DNA of 64,000 nucleotides from Eubacterium sp. MSJ-21. GTDB taxonomy: Bacteria > Bacillota > Clostridia > Lachnospirales > Lachnospiraceae. Shown piece by piece: positions 26,989 through 35,051 of this stretch. A model generated the notes under the pieces. That model was not told where the DNA came from. It was given only the letters and a program-made list of their open reading frames with translations, and did not search any database. Position 1 is the first letter of the stretch, and each line of letters starts with the position of its first letter. A program made the translations under genes and the position numbers. The DNA lies in contig NZ_JAHLPZ010000004.1 of assembly GCF_018918185.1 (NCBI RefSeq), positions 124,001 through 188,000 of the forward strand. The letters run 5' to 3'.

Positions 26989-27088
26989 CCAAAACTTGCA
27001 CCCGACACGTTCTCCCCTCTTTCTACTCGCTGACTTCCTGTTGGAGTAATTCTTCCTATTTGGTTGCTTTTACCCCAATTAGCTTGCT

Positions 27089-27287
27089 CAAATACATGAA
27101 TCCGCTTACAAGCAAGCTTGCACGTGGATTCATGTGCTGTACTTATTTCCAGAGATAATCCTGCAGGCTATCGCCTGCAGCCAACAGGCACTTCGTCTCC
27201 GCTTTGCTCCGACTCAGTGTCTGTTATCCCCCAAATACATGAATCCGCTTACAAGCAAGCTTGCAAGCGGATTCATGTGCTTGGGGG
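27089..27287. repeat. cluster of palindromic hairpins with a 50-bp direct repeat
   Basis: A 50-base unit at 27089-27138 returns at 27232-27281 with three mismatches. Each copy is itself a palindrome (ATGAATCC arms round an AAGCAAGCTT centre). The second copy is extended by CCCCCAA/TTGGGGG arms (27228-27287). Between them are two more hairpins, one with TGCAGGC/GCCTGCA arms and one with AACAG-CACT/AGTG-CTGTT arms. No gene is seen. It lies between the rhomboid promoter and the small RNA terminator. Confidence 0.75.
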
Positions 27288-27296
27288 ATTATCACA

Positions 27297-27411
27297 CAAA
27301 AATTTACCCCGCGCTATGTGGAGTAGCGCGGGGCTGTTAGAGAAAGGAGTCGATTATAAATTCCATGTACGCGAATTTATGTTTCGTTGTAGTTAGTTAT
27401 TACTAACTACA
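27297..27411 (-). ncRNA. candidate iron-regulated small RNA
   Basis: Predicted transcript of about 110 nt. It starts near 27411 from the promoter at 27418-27446. The 5' part is the operator palindrome; a second stem ATAAATTC/GAATTTAT (27356-27380) follows, then an unpaired stretch with CTCCTTTCTCT (27339-27349), complementary to ribosome binding sites, then a 10-bp GC stem (27307-27333) with U-rich tail. The only frame inside is nine codons without a ribosome site. The layout resembles Fur- or iron-controlled base-pairing RNAs, but existence and targets are inferred. Confidence 0.55.
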
Positions 27412-27446
27412 TGTTGTATGTTAGCGCATCCTAACCAAAAAGTCAA
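27392..27446 (-). promoter_or_regulatory. promoter with two DtxR-type operators (small RNA)
   Basis: TTGACT (27441-27446), 17 bp, TAACAT (27418-27423). Operator 1 (27420-27435) is GTTAG-N6-CTAAC over the spacer and -10; operator 2 (27392-27407) has the same form just after the start site. The geometry of promoter and first operator is the same as at feoA. Confidence 0.75.
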
Positions 27447-27527
27447 CCACTTTTTTCATATTTTTCACTTGTTGATAATTATTCTTAACTGGCAGATAAA
27501 CCTTACCGCTTTACCTGCTTGCCTGCA

Positions 27528-27689
27528 TTATTTCTGCGGTTTTTTCGGTGCATGGCAGACACTTCCACAGTGACTACAATCACCACCACAGGTTGATTTG
27601 CCGGCACGCTTATCCTTCACCATGCCCCAAATTACTAAACCAACCACCGCAACAACTACCAATAATATTAAAAATGTACTTAAATTCAT
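27528..27689 (-). CDS. FeoB-associated Cys-rich membrane protein
   Basis: A 53-residue protein beginning MNLSTFLILLVVVAVVGLVI: one membrane helix, a short basic stretch, then a Cys-rich tail CGGDCSHCGSVC. This is the typical form of the small Cys-rich proteins encoded after feoB in Clostridia and Bacteroidetes (PF12669-like), thought to assist ferrous iron uptake or handle iron inside. AGGAGG lies eight bases before the ATG. It is downstream of feoB on the same strand, separated by the 300-bp palindrome. Confidence 0.88.
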   Translation of the reverse strand: MNLSTFLILLVVVAVVGLVIWGMVKDKRAGKSTCGGDCSHCGSVCHAPKKPQK

Positions 27690-27724
27690 TTCCACGACCT
27701 CCTTACAAAATGATATTTATTGTA

Positions 27725-28024
27725 TTTGCAAACCATATAAACCAATGGTGTAGATGGTTCATATGTTTCCATCTAATATCCATAATATAGAATATGTTTG
27801 TGGCTTAGAAGTTCTTGGTGTTCAACTCATTTACCCAGCCATGTTTGAACACGATGTTCAAACAAGCCGCCACTGAGCCACGGACGGCGAATTGGCGGCG
27901 GTGGTGTCCGTTCACAATACTTATATTGAACACCTAGAACTTCTTAGCTACAATACATCCTATATTATGGATATCTGATGGAAATATATGCACCTTCTAT
28001 CTCATCTTTTCCATGGTTTGCAAA
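27725..28024. repeat. palindromic element, copy A (with central module)
   Basis: A 300-bp imperfect palindrome. The ends are TTTGCAAACCAT and its complement. Arms of about 110 bases lead inward to AGAAGTTCT (27807-27815) and AGAACTTCT (27936-27944), enclosing a 67-bp module (27838-27904) with two hairpins (GTTTGAAC/GTTCAAAC and GCCGCCA/TGGCGGC). The module recurs in copy C at 65 of 67 positions. No reading frame is convincing. It fills the gap between feoB and the Cys-rich gene. Confidence 0.85.
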
Positions 28025-28044
28025 CACAATTCCCACATATTTAA

Positions 28045-28073
28045 TATAGCACCGGATACTCTCCGGTGCTATA
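28045..28073 (-). terminator. hairpin after feoB
   Basis: Stem TATAGCACCGGA / TCCGGTGCTATA with a short loop, 24 nt beyond the feoB stop. The following sequence is AU-rich but lacks a clean T run, so it may be a weak terminator or an mRNA-stabilising hairpin. Confidence 0.55.
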
Positions 28074-28096
28074 CAATCTTTCTTGAAAACTATGAA

Positions 28097-30601
28097 TTAG
28101 TTTGTCTTAATCTTTGCAAACTGTGCATTCTTATTTGGTCTGAACAGCATATACAGGAAGAAAGCAATGATTACGAACGCTACAACCGTTCCTACACCAA
28201 ATGTACCTGCTGTGATGAGCATACCAATCTGATATACAACAAGTGATACAAGATAAGCAAGACCACACTGATATCCGATTGCGAACCAGAACCACTTTGC
28301 ACTGTTCATCTCTCTCTTGATCGCACCCATTGCAGCGAAACATGGAGCACAGAGAAGGTTAAACAACAGGAATGACAAACCACTTGGCTCTGTAAACTTG
28401 CTTGCCAGTGTCTGGTAAACAGTTGCGTCTCCGCCACCGTACAAGATACCCATAGTACCAACGATATTCTCCTTTGCTACAAGTCCAGTTACACTTGCAA
28501 CAGTTGCCTGCCAGTTGCCCCAGCCCTGTGGCTTGAAGATCCAGCAGATTGCGTTACCGATCTTAGCGAGGATACTGTAATCCATCTGATCCTCTGAAAG
28601 CATTCCAAAGCTTCCATCAACCCATCCGAAGTATGTTGTGAACCATACAACGATTGTAGAAAGAAGGATGATTGTACCAGCCTTCTTGATGAAGGACCAG
28701 CCACGCTCCCACATGCTGCGGAGAACTGCGCCAACCTTTGGCCAGTGGTAAGCTGGAAGCTCCATAACGAATGGAGATGTATCACCAGCAAACATCTTTG
28801 TCTTCTTCAGGATGATACCTGAGCAGATGATTGTAATAACACCGATGAAATAAGCACCGGTTGAAATGACTGCGGAACCATTGAAGATAGCACCAGCGAT
28901 CATTGCAATAAATGGAACCTTTGCACCACAAGGGATAAAGGTTGTTGTCATAATTGTCATACGACGGTCTTTCTCGTTCTCGATTGTACGAGAAGCCATG
29001 ATACCTGGAACACCACATCCCATACCTACGAGCATAGGGATGAAGGACTTACCAGACAAACCAAACTTACGGAAGATACGGTCCATGATGAATGCAACAC
29101 GGGCAAGGTATCCACAGTACTCAAGGATTGCAAGAAGGATGAACAGTACCAGCATCTGAGGTACGAAACCAAGTACCGCACCAACACCGGCGATAATACC
29201 ATCAACGATCAATCCCTGTAACCAATCTGCACAATTTGCTTTCTCCAATCCACTTGATACAAGATCAGGGATAGAAGGAATAAATACGCCATAATCTGCA
29301 GGATCTGGCTCTTCACAGCCATAAGACTTGTATGTATCAACTGCACTCTGCAGGTCTGCATATGTAGACTCTGTCTCGTCAGTTGCCAGTGTCTCCTCAT
29401 CTTCTACAAGATACGTTGCTGTTGTATCTGCATCAAATACTGTCAACAGTTCGTCAGCAGCCTTTGCAGCATTTGCCGGATCAAACTCATCGGACTCTGC
29501 ATCCATAGCATCTGCAATATCGCCAACTTCTACACCATTTTCTTCACCGTAAGAGATGAATCCATTAATTACCTGCATTGCCTCTGCGTAAGCATCTGCA
29601 TCGTCGCTGTAAGCAACGCCATCGTCATTCTTCTCCATACCAAACAGATGGAAACCATCACCAAACAGGTTATCATTTGTCCAGTCTGTTGCAGCAGCAC
29701 CAACGGTCTGCATTGCAATATAATATACTAAAAACATGACAAGTGCAAAAATAGGAAGTGCCAAAATACGGTTTGTAACAATCTTATCAATCTTATCAGA
29801 TACAGAAAGCTTCTTTCCTGACTTTGCCTTCTTCAGACATTTTCCAATGATAGAAGAAATGTAAGCGTAACGCTCACTTGTCACGATTGACTCTGTATCG
29901 TCGTCGAACTTATCTTCCAGTGTTTTGATCTCAGCAGATACATCCGGAATATTTTTCAGCTGATCGCCAATCTTGCTATCCTTCTCAAGAACCTTGATTG
30001 CGAAGAAACGCTTCTGTGCTTCTGCTACAGAATCATCCAGCTTTGCTTCCACTGCTTCGATTGCTGTCTCAACAGCATCATCAAACTTATGTACACGAGC
30101 AACGGCTTTCTTTGTCTTTGCAGCTGCAACTGCCTTATCAGCAGCTTCCTTGATTCCTTCGCCCTTCAAAGCGGAGATCTCAACGACTTCACAGCCAAGT
30201 GCATTGGAAAGTGCCTTGATATCGATCTTGTCTCCGCTTTTTCTGACTACATCCATCATGTTGACAGCCATAACAACTGGGATGCCAAGCTCGATGATCT
30301 GTGTAGACAGATACAGGTTACGCTCCAGGTTCGTACCATCAATGATATTGATGATTGCATCTGGATGCTCACCGATCAGATAATTTCTTGCTACAACTTC
30401 CTCCAATGTGTATGGAGAAAGAGAATAAATACCTGGTAAGTCCATGATGGCAACATCTTTATGTCCCTTTAACTTACCTTCCTTTTTTTCTACCGTAACA
30501 CCTGGCCAGTTACCAACATACTGGTTTGCGCCTGTCAGGGCGTTAAACAATGTCGTTTTACCGCAGTTCGGGTTACCTGCGAGTGCAATTGTAATTGCCA
30601 T
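28097..30601 (-). CDS. feoB: ferrous iron transporter FeoB
   Basis: An 834-residue FeoB, the membrane GTPase-linked Fe(II) importer. The N-terminal G domain has GNPNCGKT (9-16), DLPG (54-57), NMMD (114-117) and SALKG (143-147). A helical spacer follows to about 270, then a membrane part with two Gate-like regions (GVPGIMASRTIENEKDRR; AKENIVGTMGILYGGG). Unusual is a highly acidic extracytoplasmic insertion (about 323-436) after the first helix, with some 34 Asp/Glu and three Lys. It lies downstream of two feoA genes and is probably repressed by iron. Confidence 0.96.
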   Translation of the reverse strand: MAITIALAGNPNCGKTTLFNALTGANQYVGNWPGVTVEKKEGKLKGHKDVAIMDLPGIYSLSPYTLEEVVARNYLIGEHPDAIINIIDGTNLERNLYLSTQIIELGIPVVMAVNMMDVVRKSGDKIDIKALSNALGCEVVEISALKGEGIKEAADKAVAAAKTKKAVARVHKFDDAVETAIEAVEAKLDDSVAEAQKRFFAIKVLEKDSKIGDQLKNIPDVSAEIKTLEDKFDDDTESIVTSERYAYISSIIGKCLKKAKSGKKLSVSDKIDKIVTNRILALPIFALVMFLVYYIAMQTVGAAATDWTNDNLFGDGFHLFGMEKNDDGVAYSDDADAYAEAMQVINGFISYGEENGVEVGDIADAMDAESDEFDPANAAKAADELLTVFDADTTATYLVEDEETLATDETESTYADLQSAVDTYKSYGCEEPDPADYGVFIPSIPDLVSSGLEKANCADWLQGLIVDGIIAGVGAVLGFVPQMLVLFILLAILEYCGYLARVAFIMDRIFRKFGLSGKSFIPMLVGMGCGVPGIMASRTIENEKDRRMTIMTTTFIPCGAKVPFIAMIAGAIFNGSAVISTGAYFIGVITIICSGIILKKTKMFAGDTSPFVMELPAYHWPKVGAVLRSMWERGWSFIKKAGTIILLSTIVVWFTTYFGWVDGSFGMLSEDQMDYSILAKIGNAICWIFKPQGWGNWQATVASVTGLVAKENIVGTMGILYGGGDATVYQTLASKFTEPSGLSFLLFNLLCAPCFAAMGAIKREMNSAKWFWFAIGYQCGLAYLVSLVVYQIGMLITAGTFGVGTVVAFVIIAFFLYMLFRPNKNAQFAKIKTN

Positions 30602-30629
30602 GATTTCTCTCCTTATCTTTCTTACATTT

Positions 30630-30780
30630 CACACAATCGTGAAAGTCATCATATATTTCCATATTGATTATTCGATATACAATGTATTGATGCTAAGAAG
30701 TTCTAAGCCTCAAACATATCGTATATCCTCATTCATCAATATGGAGATATATGATTCGACTTATTCTTTACGATTATGTG
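30630..30780. repeat. palindromic element, copy B (no central module)
   Basis: A 150-bp imperfect palindrome filling the whole gap between feoA and feoB. Ends CACACAATCGT / ACGATTATGTG, inner arms with CATATATTTCCATATTGAT and complement, meeting at one AGAAGTTCT (30696-30704). Sequences next to this joint (TGTATTGATGCTA and AAGCCTCAAACATA) match copies A and C, but the 67-bp module is absent. Confidence 0.85.
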
Positions 30781-30784
30781 AGAA

Positions 30785-31006
30785 TTACTCTACTTCGATA
30801 ATCGCTGCATCTGCCTTACGAACGGACAGCTCGTAATTACGCACCGTTATTTCAACCGGATCTCCAAGTGGAGCTACCTTGCGTACGTAAATCTCGACGC
30901 CCTTTGTGATACCCATATCCATAATTCTTCTCTTGATCGGGCCCTCGCCTGCGATCTTTGTTACCTTTACGGTCTCACCTACTTTTACCTGATTCAATGT
31001 CTTCAT
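30785..31006 (-). CDS. feoA: FeoA domain protein
   Basis: A 73-residue SH3-like FeoA protein. The family pattern can be read in full: KTLNQVKVGETVKVTKI, a GEGPIKRRIMDMGITKG turn, then VAPLGDPVEITVRNYELSVRKADA. FeoA is a small cytosolic partner that supports FeoB-dependent Fe(II) uptake. This copy is nearest feoB, 32 nt after the other feoA. The palindrome copy B separates it from feoB. Confidence 0.94.
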   Translation of the reverse strand: MKTLNQVKVGETVKVTKIAGEGPIKRRIMDMGITKGVEIYVRKVAPLGDPVEITVRNYELSVRKADAAIIEVE

Positions 31007-31038
31007 TGTTTCACTTCCTCTCTTACGAATACGTTCTT

Positions 31039-31260
31039 CTAGGCTACCTGGATTTTACTTGCCATGTCACGCCCAAGAGCCACTCTTGAATCTTTCACCT
31101 TCAAAATCATGTTTCCGCCCAGCGAAGATACAACGGTTACAACTGTACCGTCCACAAAGCCGAGGTTCTCAAGGAATTTACGCACTTCCTCTTTTCCCCC
31201 CACTTTCACGATGGTTTTTGGTTCTCCTTCTTCTACCATTGACAGTGGCATAAAAATCAC
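31039..31260 (-). CDS. feoA: FeoA domain protein, first copy
   Basis: A 73-residue FeoA protein: MPLSMVEEGEPKTIVKVGGKEEVRKFLENLGFVDGTVVTVV with the later LKVKDSRVALGRDMASKI. It differs clearly from the second copy, so the pair is old rather than a recent duplication. Tandem feoA genes before feoB are common in Clostridia. It is first in the operon; AAGGAGTG is the ribosome site for the ATG four codons into the frame as well as for the listed start, so the exact start may be 31248. Confidence 0.92.
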   Translation of the reverse strand: MIFMPLSMVEEGEPKTIVKVGGKEEVRKFLENLGFVDGTVVTVVSSLGGNMILKVKDSRVALGRDMASKIQVA

Positions 31261-31292
31261 TCCTTTTCTGTAGTATTCATACTTTATTTCGG

Positions 31293-31355
31293 GTTAGTTT
31301 AGAATAACTAACTTTCTGTCGACACAATATTAGCCCAAACTAACTGTTTTGTCAA
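31293..31355 (-). promoter_or_regulatory. feo promoter with two DtxR-type operators
   Basis: TTGACA (31350-31355), 17 bp, TAATAT (31327-31332). Operator 1 (31329-31344) is GTTAG-N6-CTAAT on the minus strand, overlapping the -10 by four bases exactly as at 27.4 kb. Operator 2 (31293-31312) has seven-base half-sites GTTAGTT/AACTAAC with six bases between, just after the start site. Confidence 0.82.
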
Positions 31356-31493
31356 TAAAAAATATAACGGATTTTTATATTTGTATTTCTTATTTATAAA
31401 TCATTTTTTCAAAGCGTTTGCAAAGCCGCAAAAATTATGTTAGTATTCAAACATAACGATGTTAAAACCATTATTTGTAAAGGGGATTATTTT

Positions 31494-31871
31494 ATGAAGA
31501 TACAGGAATCAGCAGAAGATTACCTGGAGGCAATTTTATATCTTGGTAAATCACGCGAGCATGTCCGTTCCATTGATGTTGTACACCATCTCGGATTATC
31601 AAAACCAAGTGTCAGCGTGTATCTGAAGAACCTCCGTGAAAATGGATATATCAATATGGATGATAAAGGTTACTTATCACTCACAACCGAAGGCATGAAA
31701 ATCGCCGCAAAGATTTATGAGCGGCATGAAACACTGGCGCATCTGTTTATGGCATTGGGTGTTAATGATGAAGTTGCATACAAGGATGCCTGCCGGATTG
31801 AGCACGATTTAAGCGACGAGACATTTCAGGCACTAAAGAATCATTACATTAATCATATGAATCAGGCATAA
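31494..31871 (+). CDS. DtxR/MntR family metal-dependent regulator
   Basis: A 125-residue regulator, divergent from the feo operon. The N-terminal winged helix (ESAEDYLEAILYLGK...SIDVVHHLGLSKPSVSVYLKNLRENGYI) is followed by the metal-binding dimerisation helices with ERHETLAHLFMALGV, and CRIEHDLSD holds Cys, Glu and His metal ligands. The SH3-like third domain of DtxR is missing, as in MntR. The start at 31494 follows AAAGGGG; the frame from 31437 lacks a ribosome site. It probably represses feo and the other GTTAG-N6-CTAAC sites when iron (or manganese) is plentiful. Confidence 0.92.
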   Translation: MKIQESAEDYLEAILYLGKSREHVRSIDVVHHLGLSKPSVSVYLKNLRENGYINMDDKGYLSLTTEGMKIAAKIYERHETLAHLFMALGVNDEVAYKDACRIEHDLSDETFQALKNHYINHMNQA

Positions 31872-31919
31872 ACAATCCATATCTCATAAGGATGTTTCCG
31901 GATACTCATCCATTACATA

Positions 31920-31957
31920 AAAAAGCACGATTTGACTCATATCAAACCGTGCTTTTT
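31920..31957. terminator. bidirectional terminator between regulator and MATE genes
   Basis: Arms AAAAAGCACG / CGTGCTTTTT extended by a TTTGA/TCAAA inner stem; T runs follow on both strands. It serves the convergent dtxR-like and MATE genes. Confidence 0.85.
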
Positions 31958-31978
31958 GTATTATTGAAATCTCACGAA

Positions 31979-33367
31979 CTACGCTTTCCCGGCTTCCAAT
32001 TGCCGTGCAACCTTCCGCTTACACAGGAAGAACGCCGGAATCAGGAATGCATCCGCAAGCAGCCATGCGAGCGGGCTGGAATAACAGGCTCCGAGATAGC
32101 CAAACGCCGGCACGAGCAGCATACCTGCGATACCGCGCGCGATCATTTCCATCACACCTGCGATGATGGCAAGTGATGAAAATCCCATACCCTGAATCGT
32201 AAAACGAACCGTATTAACCAGGGTAAGCAGACAGTAAAATGCGGATACAATGATCAAAAACTGTGTTGAATTCTGCATGATAACCGGATCCTTCTCATCT
32301 AAGAACAGCATTGTAAGCTGGCCTCCGAACAACTTCACTACGATTACCATCAGTCCCGACACGATAAATCCAATGATACATGCGGCACGCAGACCTTTTC
32401 CTACACGATCCAGCTTTCTTGCTCCGATGTTCTGTCCGGCATACGGCGCCATTGTCTGACCGAGCGCATCAAACGGACACGCAAGGAATATATTGATCTT
32501 CGAGCCGGCGGTCATAGATGCAACATAGATGGAACCAAGTCCATTTACCGCTGTCTGCAAGATTACCGAACCGATTCCCGTGATGGAATACTGAAGCCCC
32601 ATCGGAATTCCAACACCGGTCAGTTTTCCTGCCAGATGTCTCTCCAGCTTCCAGTCTCCCTTCTCCATCGCGAGAATATCGAATTTCTTCTTAATGTATA
32701 TAATACTGATCACACCTGATACGCCCTGGGAAACAACAGTTGCAAGTGCAGCACCCTCGACACCCATCCTGAACACTATAATGAGCAGCAGATCCAGACC
32801 GATATTGATGGCAGAAGAAATCGCAAGGAAGATAATTGGCGATTTGCTGTCTCCAAGCGCACGCAGGATAGCTGCCGTCATATTGTACAGAATCGTACAC
32901 GGAATTCCCGCAAAGATTATAAATATGTAAATATATGCGTATTCAAAAATATTCTCCGGTGTGTTCATCCACGTTAAAACCGGACGGCAGAACACAAGCA
33001 TCAGAGTTGTAATTACAACGCTGAAAAATGTGCACAGCCACACAGAATTTGTCACCATCTTCCGCAGCAGAGGAAAATCCTTGGCTCCAAAGCTCTGTGA
33101 GATCGGGACTGAAAATCCACTGCAAAGTCCCATACAAAATCCAATGACAATAAAATTCAGACTGCCTGTCGAGCCAACGCCTGCAAACGGATCCACACCC
33201 AGATATTTTCCGACGATCATCGTATCTACCAGACTGTAAAACTGCTGGAACAAAAGTCCCAGAAACATCGGAAATGCAAACCCGAGAATCAGTTTCATTG
33301 GTGATCCTACGGTCAGATCTTTCGCCGGACTCGATGATTTCTTTAATTCCTTTCTCTCTTCTGTCAT
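31979..33367 (-). CDS. MATE family efflux transporter
   Basis: A 462-residue, twelve-helix MATE protein that exports drugs or metabolites using a Na+ or H+ gradient. PMFLGLLFQQFYSLVDTMIVGKYLG and the second-half repeat (GLGSIYVASMTAGSKINIF) show the two MatE domains. The start at 33367 has AGGAGG ten bases upstream; a frame 18 codons longer has none. It ends in the terminator shared with the metal regulator. The substrate is unknown. Confidence 0.92.
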   Translation of the reverse strand: MTEERKELKKSSSPAKDLTVGSPMKLILGFAFPMFLGLLFQQFYSLVDTMIVGKYLGVDPFAGVGSTGSLNFIVIGFCMGLCSGFSVPISQSFGAKDFPLLRKMVTNSVWLCTFFSVVITTLMLVFCRPVLTWMNTPENIFEYAYIYIFIIFAGIPCTILYNMTAAILRALGDSKSPIIFLAISSAINIGLDLLLIIVFRMGVEGAALATVVSQGVSGVISIIYIKKKFDILAMEKGDWKLERHLAGKLTGVGIPMGLQYSITGIGSVILQTAVNGLGSIYVASMTAGSKINIFLACPFDALGQTMAPYAGQNIGARKLDRVGKGLRAACIIGFIVSGLMVIVVKLFGGQLTMLFLDEKDPVIMQNSTQFLIIVSAFYCLLTLVNTVRFTIQGMGFSSLAIIAGVMEMIARGIAGMLLVPAFGYLGACYSSPLAWLLADAFLIPAFFLCKRKVARQLEAGKA

Positions 33368-33443
33368 CTTCCAGATTCCTCCTATTAAATGATTTCCCAA
33401 ATAATGCACCCATTTATCCAATACAGCTTACATAAAATTACAC

Positions 33444-33491
33444 AAAAAGAAATCGCCATAAGCAAATACAGGCGTTGCTCACAGCGATTTC
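33444..33491 (-). terminator. terminator of thrH
   Basis: Arms GAAATCGC / GCGATTTC with an internal loop, followed on the minus strand by TTTTTG. Confidence 0.75.
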
Positions 33492-33536
33492 CATCATTTT
33501 CCTATTATAAGAGAGCTATTTCTATCCGGTTGCCGA

Positions 33537-34145
33537 TTAGTCCAGATGCTCTTTGATTGCAGCAAGCAGCTCATCGTAAGTCTCATATGCTGCAAGCTCC
33601 GGATTATCCTTCTTAATCTGATCCGTACTCTTAAACAGGAAGCCTGCCTTACTTGCCTTGATCATGCCAAGGTCATTATAACTGTCTCCGCTGGCGATGG
33701 TCTCAAATCCAATCGATTGCAGAGCCTTTACGGTTGTCAACTTTGACTGTTCACAGCGCATCTTAAATCCAGTGATCTCCCCATTTTCTGCAACTTCAAG
33801 AGAATTACAGAAAATCGTTGGCCAGCCAAGCTTCTTCATCAGTGGTGTTGCAAACTGCGCAAATGTATCACTGATAATGATCACCTGTGTCAGGCTGCGA
33901 AGCTCATCTAAGAACTCCTTTGCGCCCGGAATCGGATCAATCTTCGCGATTGTCTCCTGAATCTCCTTCAATCCAAGACCATGCTCCTTCAGGATGCCAA
34001 GTCTCCATGTCATCAGCTTATCATAGTCCGGTTCGTCTCTCGTTGTTTTTTTGAGTTCAGGAATTCCACTTGCCTCTGCAAATGCAATCCAGATCTCCGG
34101 AACCAACACACCTTCCAAGTCCAAACATACAATATTCATTGCCAT
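33537..34145 (-). CDS. thrH: ThrH-type phosphoserine phosphatase / homoserine phosphotransferase
   Basis: A 202-residue HAD enzyme. MNIVCLDLEGVLVPEIWIAFAE is the ThrH signature, with the nucleophile motif DLEG in place of DxDx. The later motifs are IIISDTF, the Lys of motif III in SKLTTVKALQ, and SGDSYNDLGM with the metal-binding Asp pair. Characterised ThrH removes phosphate from phosphoserine and can pass it to homoserine, linking serine and threonine synthesis. The ribosome site is GGAGGAT. It is a single gene between a MATE pump and the L,D-transpeptidases. Confidence 0.93.
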   Translation of the reverse strand: MAMNIVCLDLEGVLVPEIWIAFAEASGIPELKKTTRDEPDYDKLMTWRLGILKEHGLGLKEIQETIAKIDPIPGAKEFLDELRSLTQVIIISDTFAQFATPLMKKLGWPTIFCNSLEVAENGEITGFKMRCEQSKLTTVKALQSIGFETIASGDSYNDLGMIKASKAGFLFKSTDQIKKDNPELAAYETYDELLAAIKEHLD

Positions 34146-34199
34146 AATTCTATCCTCCGTTTTTTATTTTTATCATCATGTTAACCTGATGTAAAATTT

Positions 34200-35042
34200 T
34201 TATTGAATTACGATATATGGATGCATATTCTTCGACAATTTTTCCAGATATGCAAGTACCATATCCTCGGATGTTGCAATGCATCCAAGCGTCGCACGAT
34301 CGCCCACATGGAAAAATATCGCAGACCCCCTGCCAGCCTCAACCGGATTCATATTGAAATCAACCACAAACCCATATCGATATGCGTCTGGATAGTCAAT
34401 CATATGCTCCGCACTCTTCCATGTCTTTTCCCCATCAAGCTCTATGCGTTGATTATATAATTCACTGTCCACATCGTCAACCCAATATGTATTTTCAGTA
34501 ATCTGAAATGTTTCAAGCCCGGTTACTGGCTTTGCTTCCATATAAAAAGCTTCTCCAATCGGAAATACACCGGCCGGTGTCATCCGACCGCCCTCATAGG
34601 ACTCCCTGCTCACTCCGTTGGCGCCAACATAACCTTCTGTATTAAGTCCTGTATCCGTCCACAAACCATTTTCACCACAGACATACATCGATATTGACGC
34701 TTTCTCCTGCTTCGCATCCACAACAATCAGCTGTCTGCAATCCACGCCTGCCAGCTGTTCATAGCTTACCAGACTTCGCTTCAGCATCGCCGTCAATGTC
34801 TCCGGCTGATCCTCCACTGAAATGGCTGCATCCGTAGATGTCGCAGCATCACTGGCAGTTTGCAGTTCGTCCATCGACACTGTCGTCTTCTCCGCATCCG
34901 CCGTTGCTGTTTCTTCCGTGGTTGTCATCTGTGCATGTTTCTTTTTTTGCTGGCTGTGCGTCACATTGACAATTACAATTCCGATAACCGAGCCAATCAG
35001 CAAGCCCATCAACATACAGAGCAGCATACGAAAATTCTTCAT
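34200..35042 (-). CDS. L,D-transpeptidase family protein
   Basis: A 280-residue protein with one N-terminal membrane helix (about 7-27), a Thr/Ala/Glu-rich linker, and a YkuD-like catalytic domain (about 95-280). GGRMTPAGVFPIGEAF is the usual early loop, SAIFFHVGD carries the catalytic-site His, and LGCIAT the catalytic Cys. It would cross-link peptidoglycan stems or attach proteins outside the membrane. It follows the pseudokinase-transpeptidase gene by 9 nt; both end in a similar NPYIEI/HPYIVI strand, so they are distant paralogues working in one operon. Confidence 0.85.
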   Translation of the reverse strand: MKNFRMLLCMLMGLLIGSVIGIVIVNVTHSQQKKKHAQMTTTEETATADAEKTTVSMDELQTASDAATSTDAAISVEDQPETLTAMLKRSLVSYEQLAGVDCRQLIVVDAKQEKASISMYVCGENGLWTDTGLNTEGYVGANGVSRESYEGGRMTPAGVFPIGEAFYMEAKPVTGLETFQITENTYWVDDVDSELYNQRIELDGEKTWKSAEHMIDYPDAYRYGFVVDFNMNPVEAGRGSAIFFHVGDRATLGCIATSEDMVLAYLEKLSKNMHPYIVIQ

Positions 35043-35051
35043 AAATACCCC

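Noticed and set aside
27118-27396. A 92-codon frame on the plus strand in the hairpin region
   Set aside because: It runs through three palindromes and against the small RNA promoter, and has no ribosome site.
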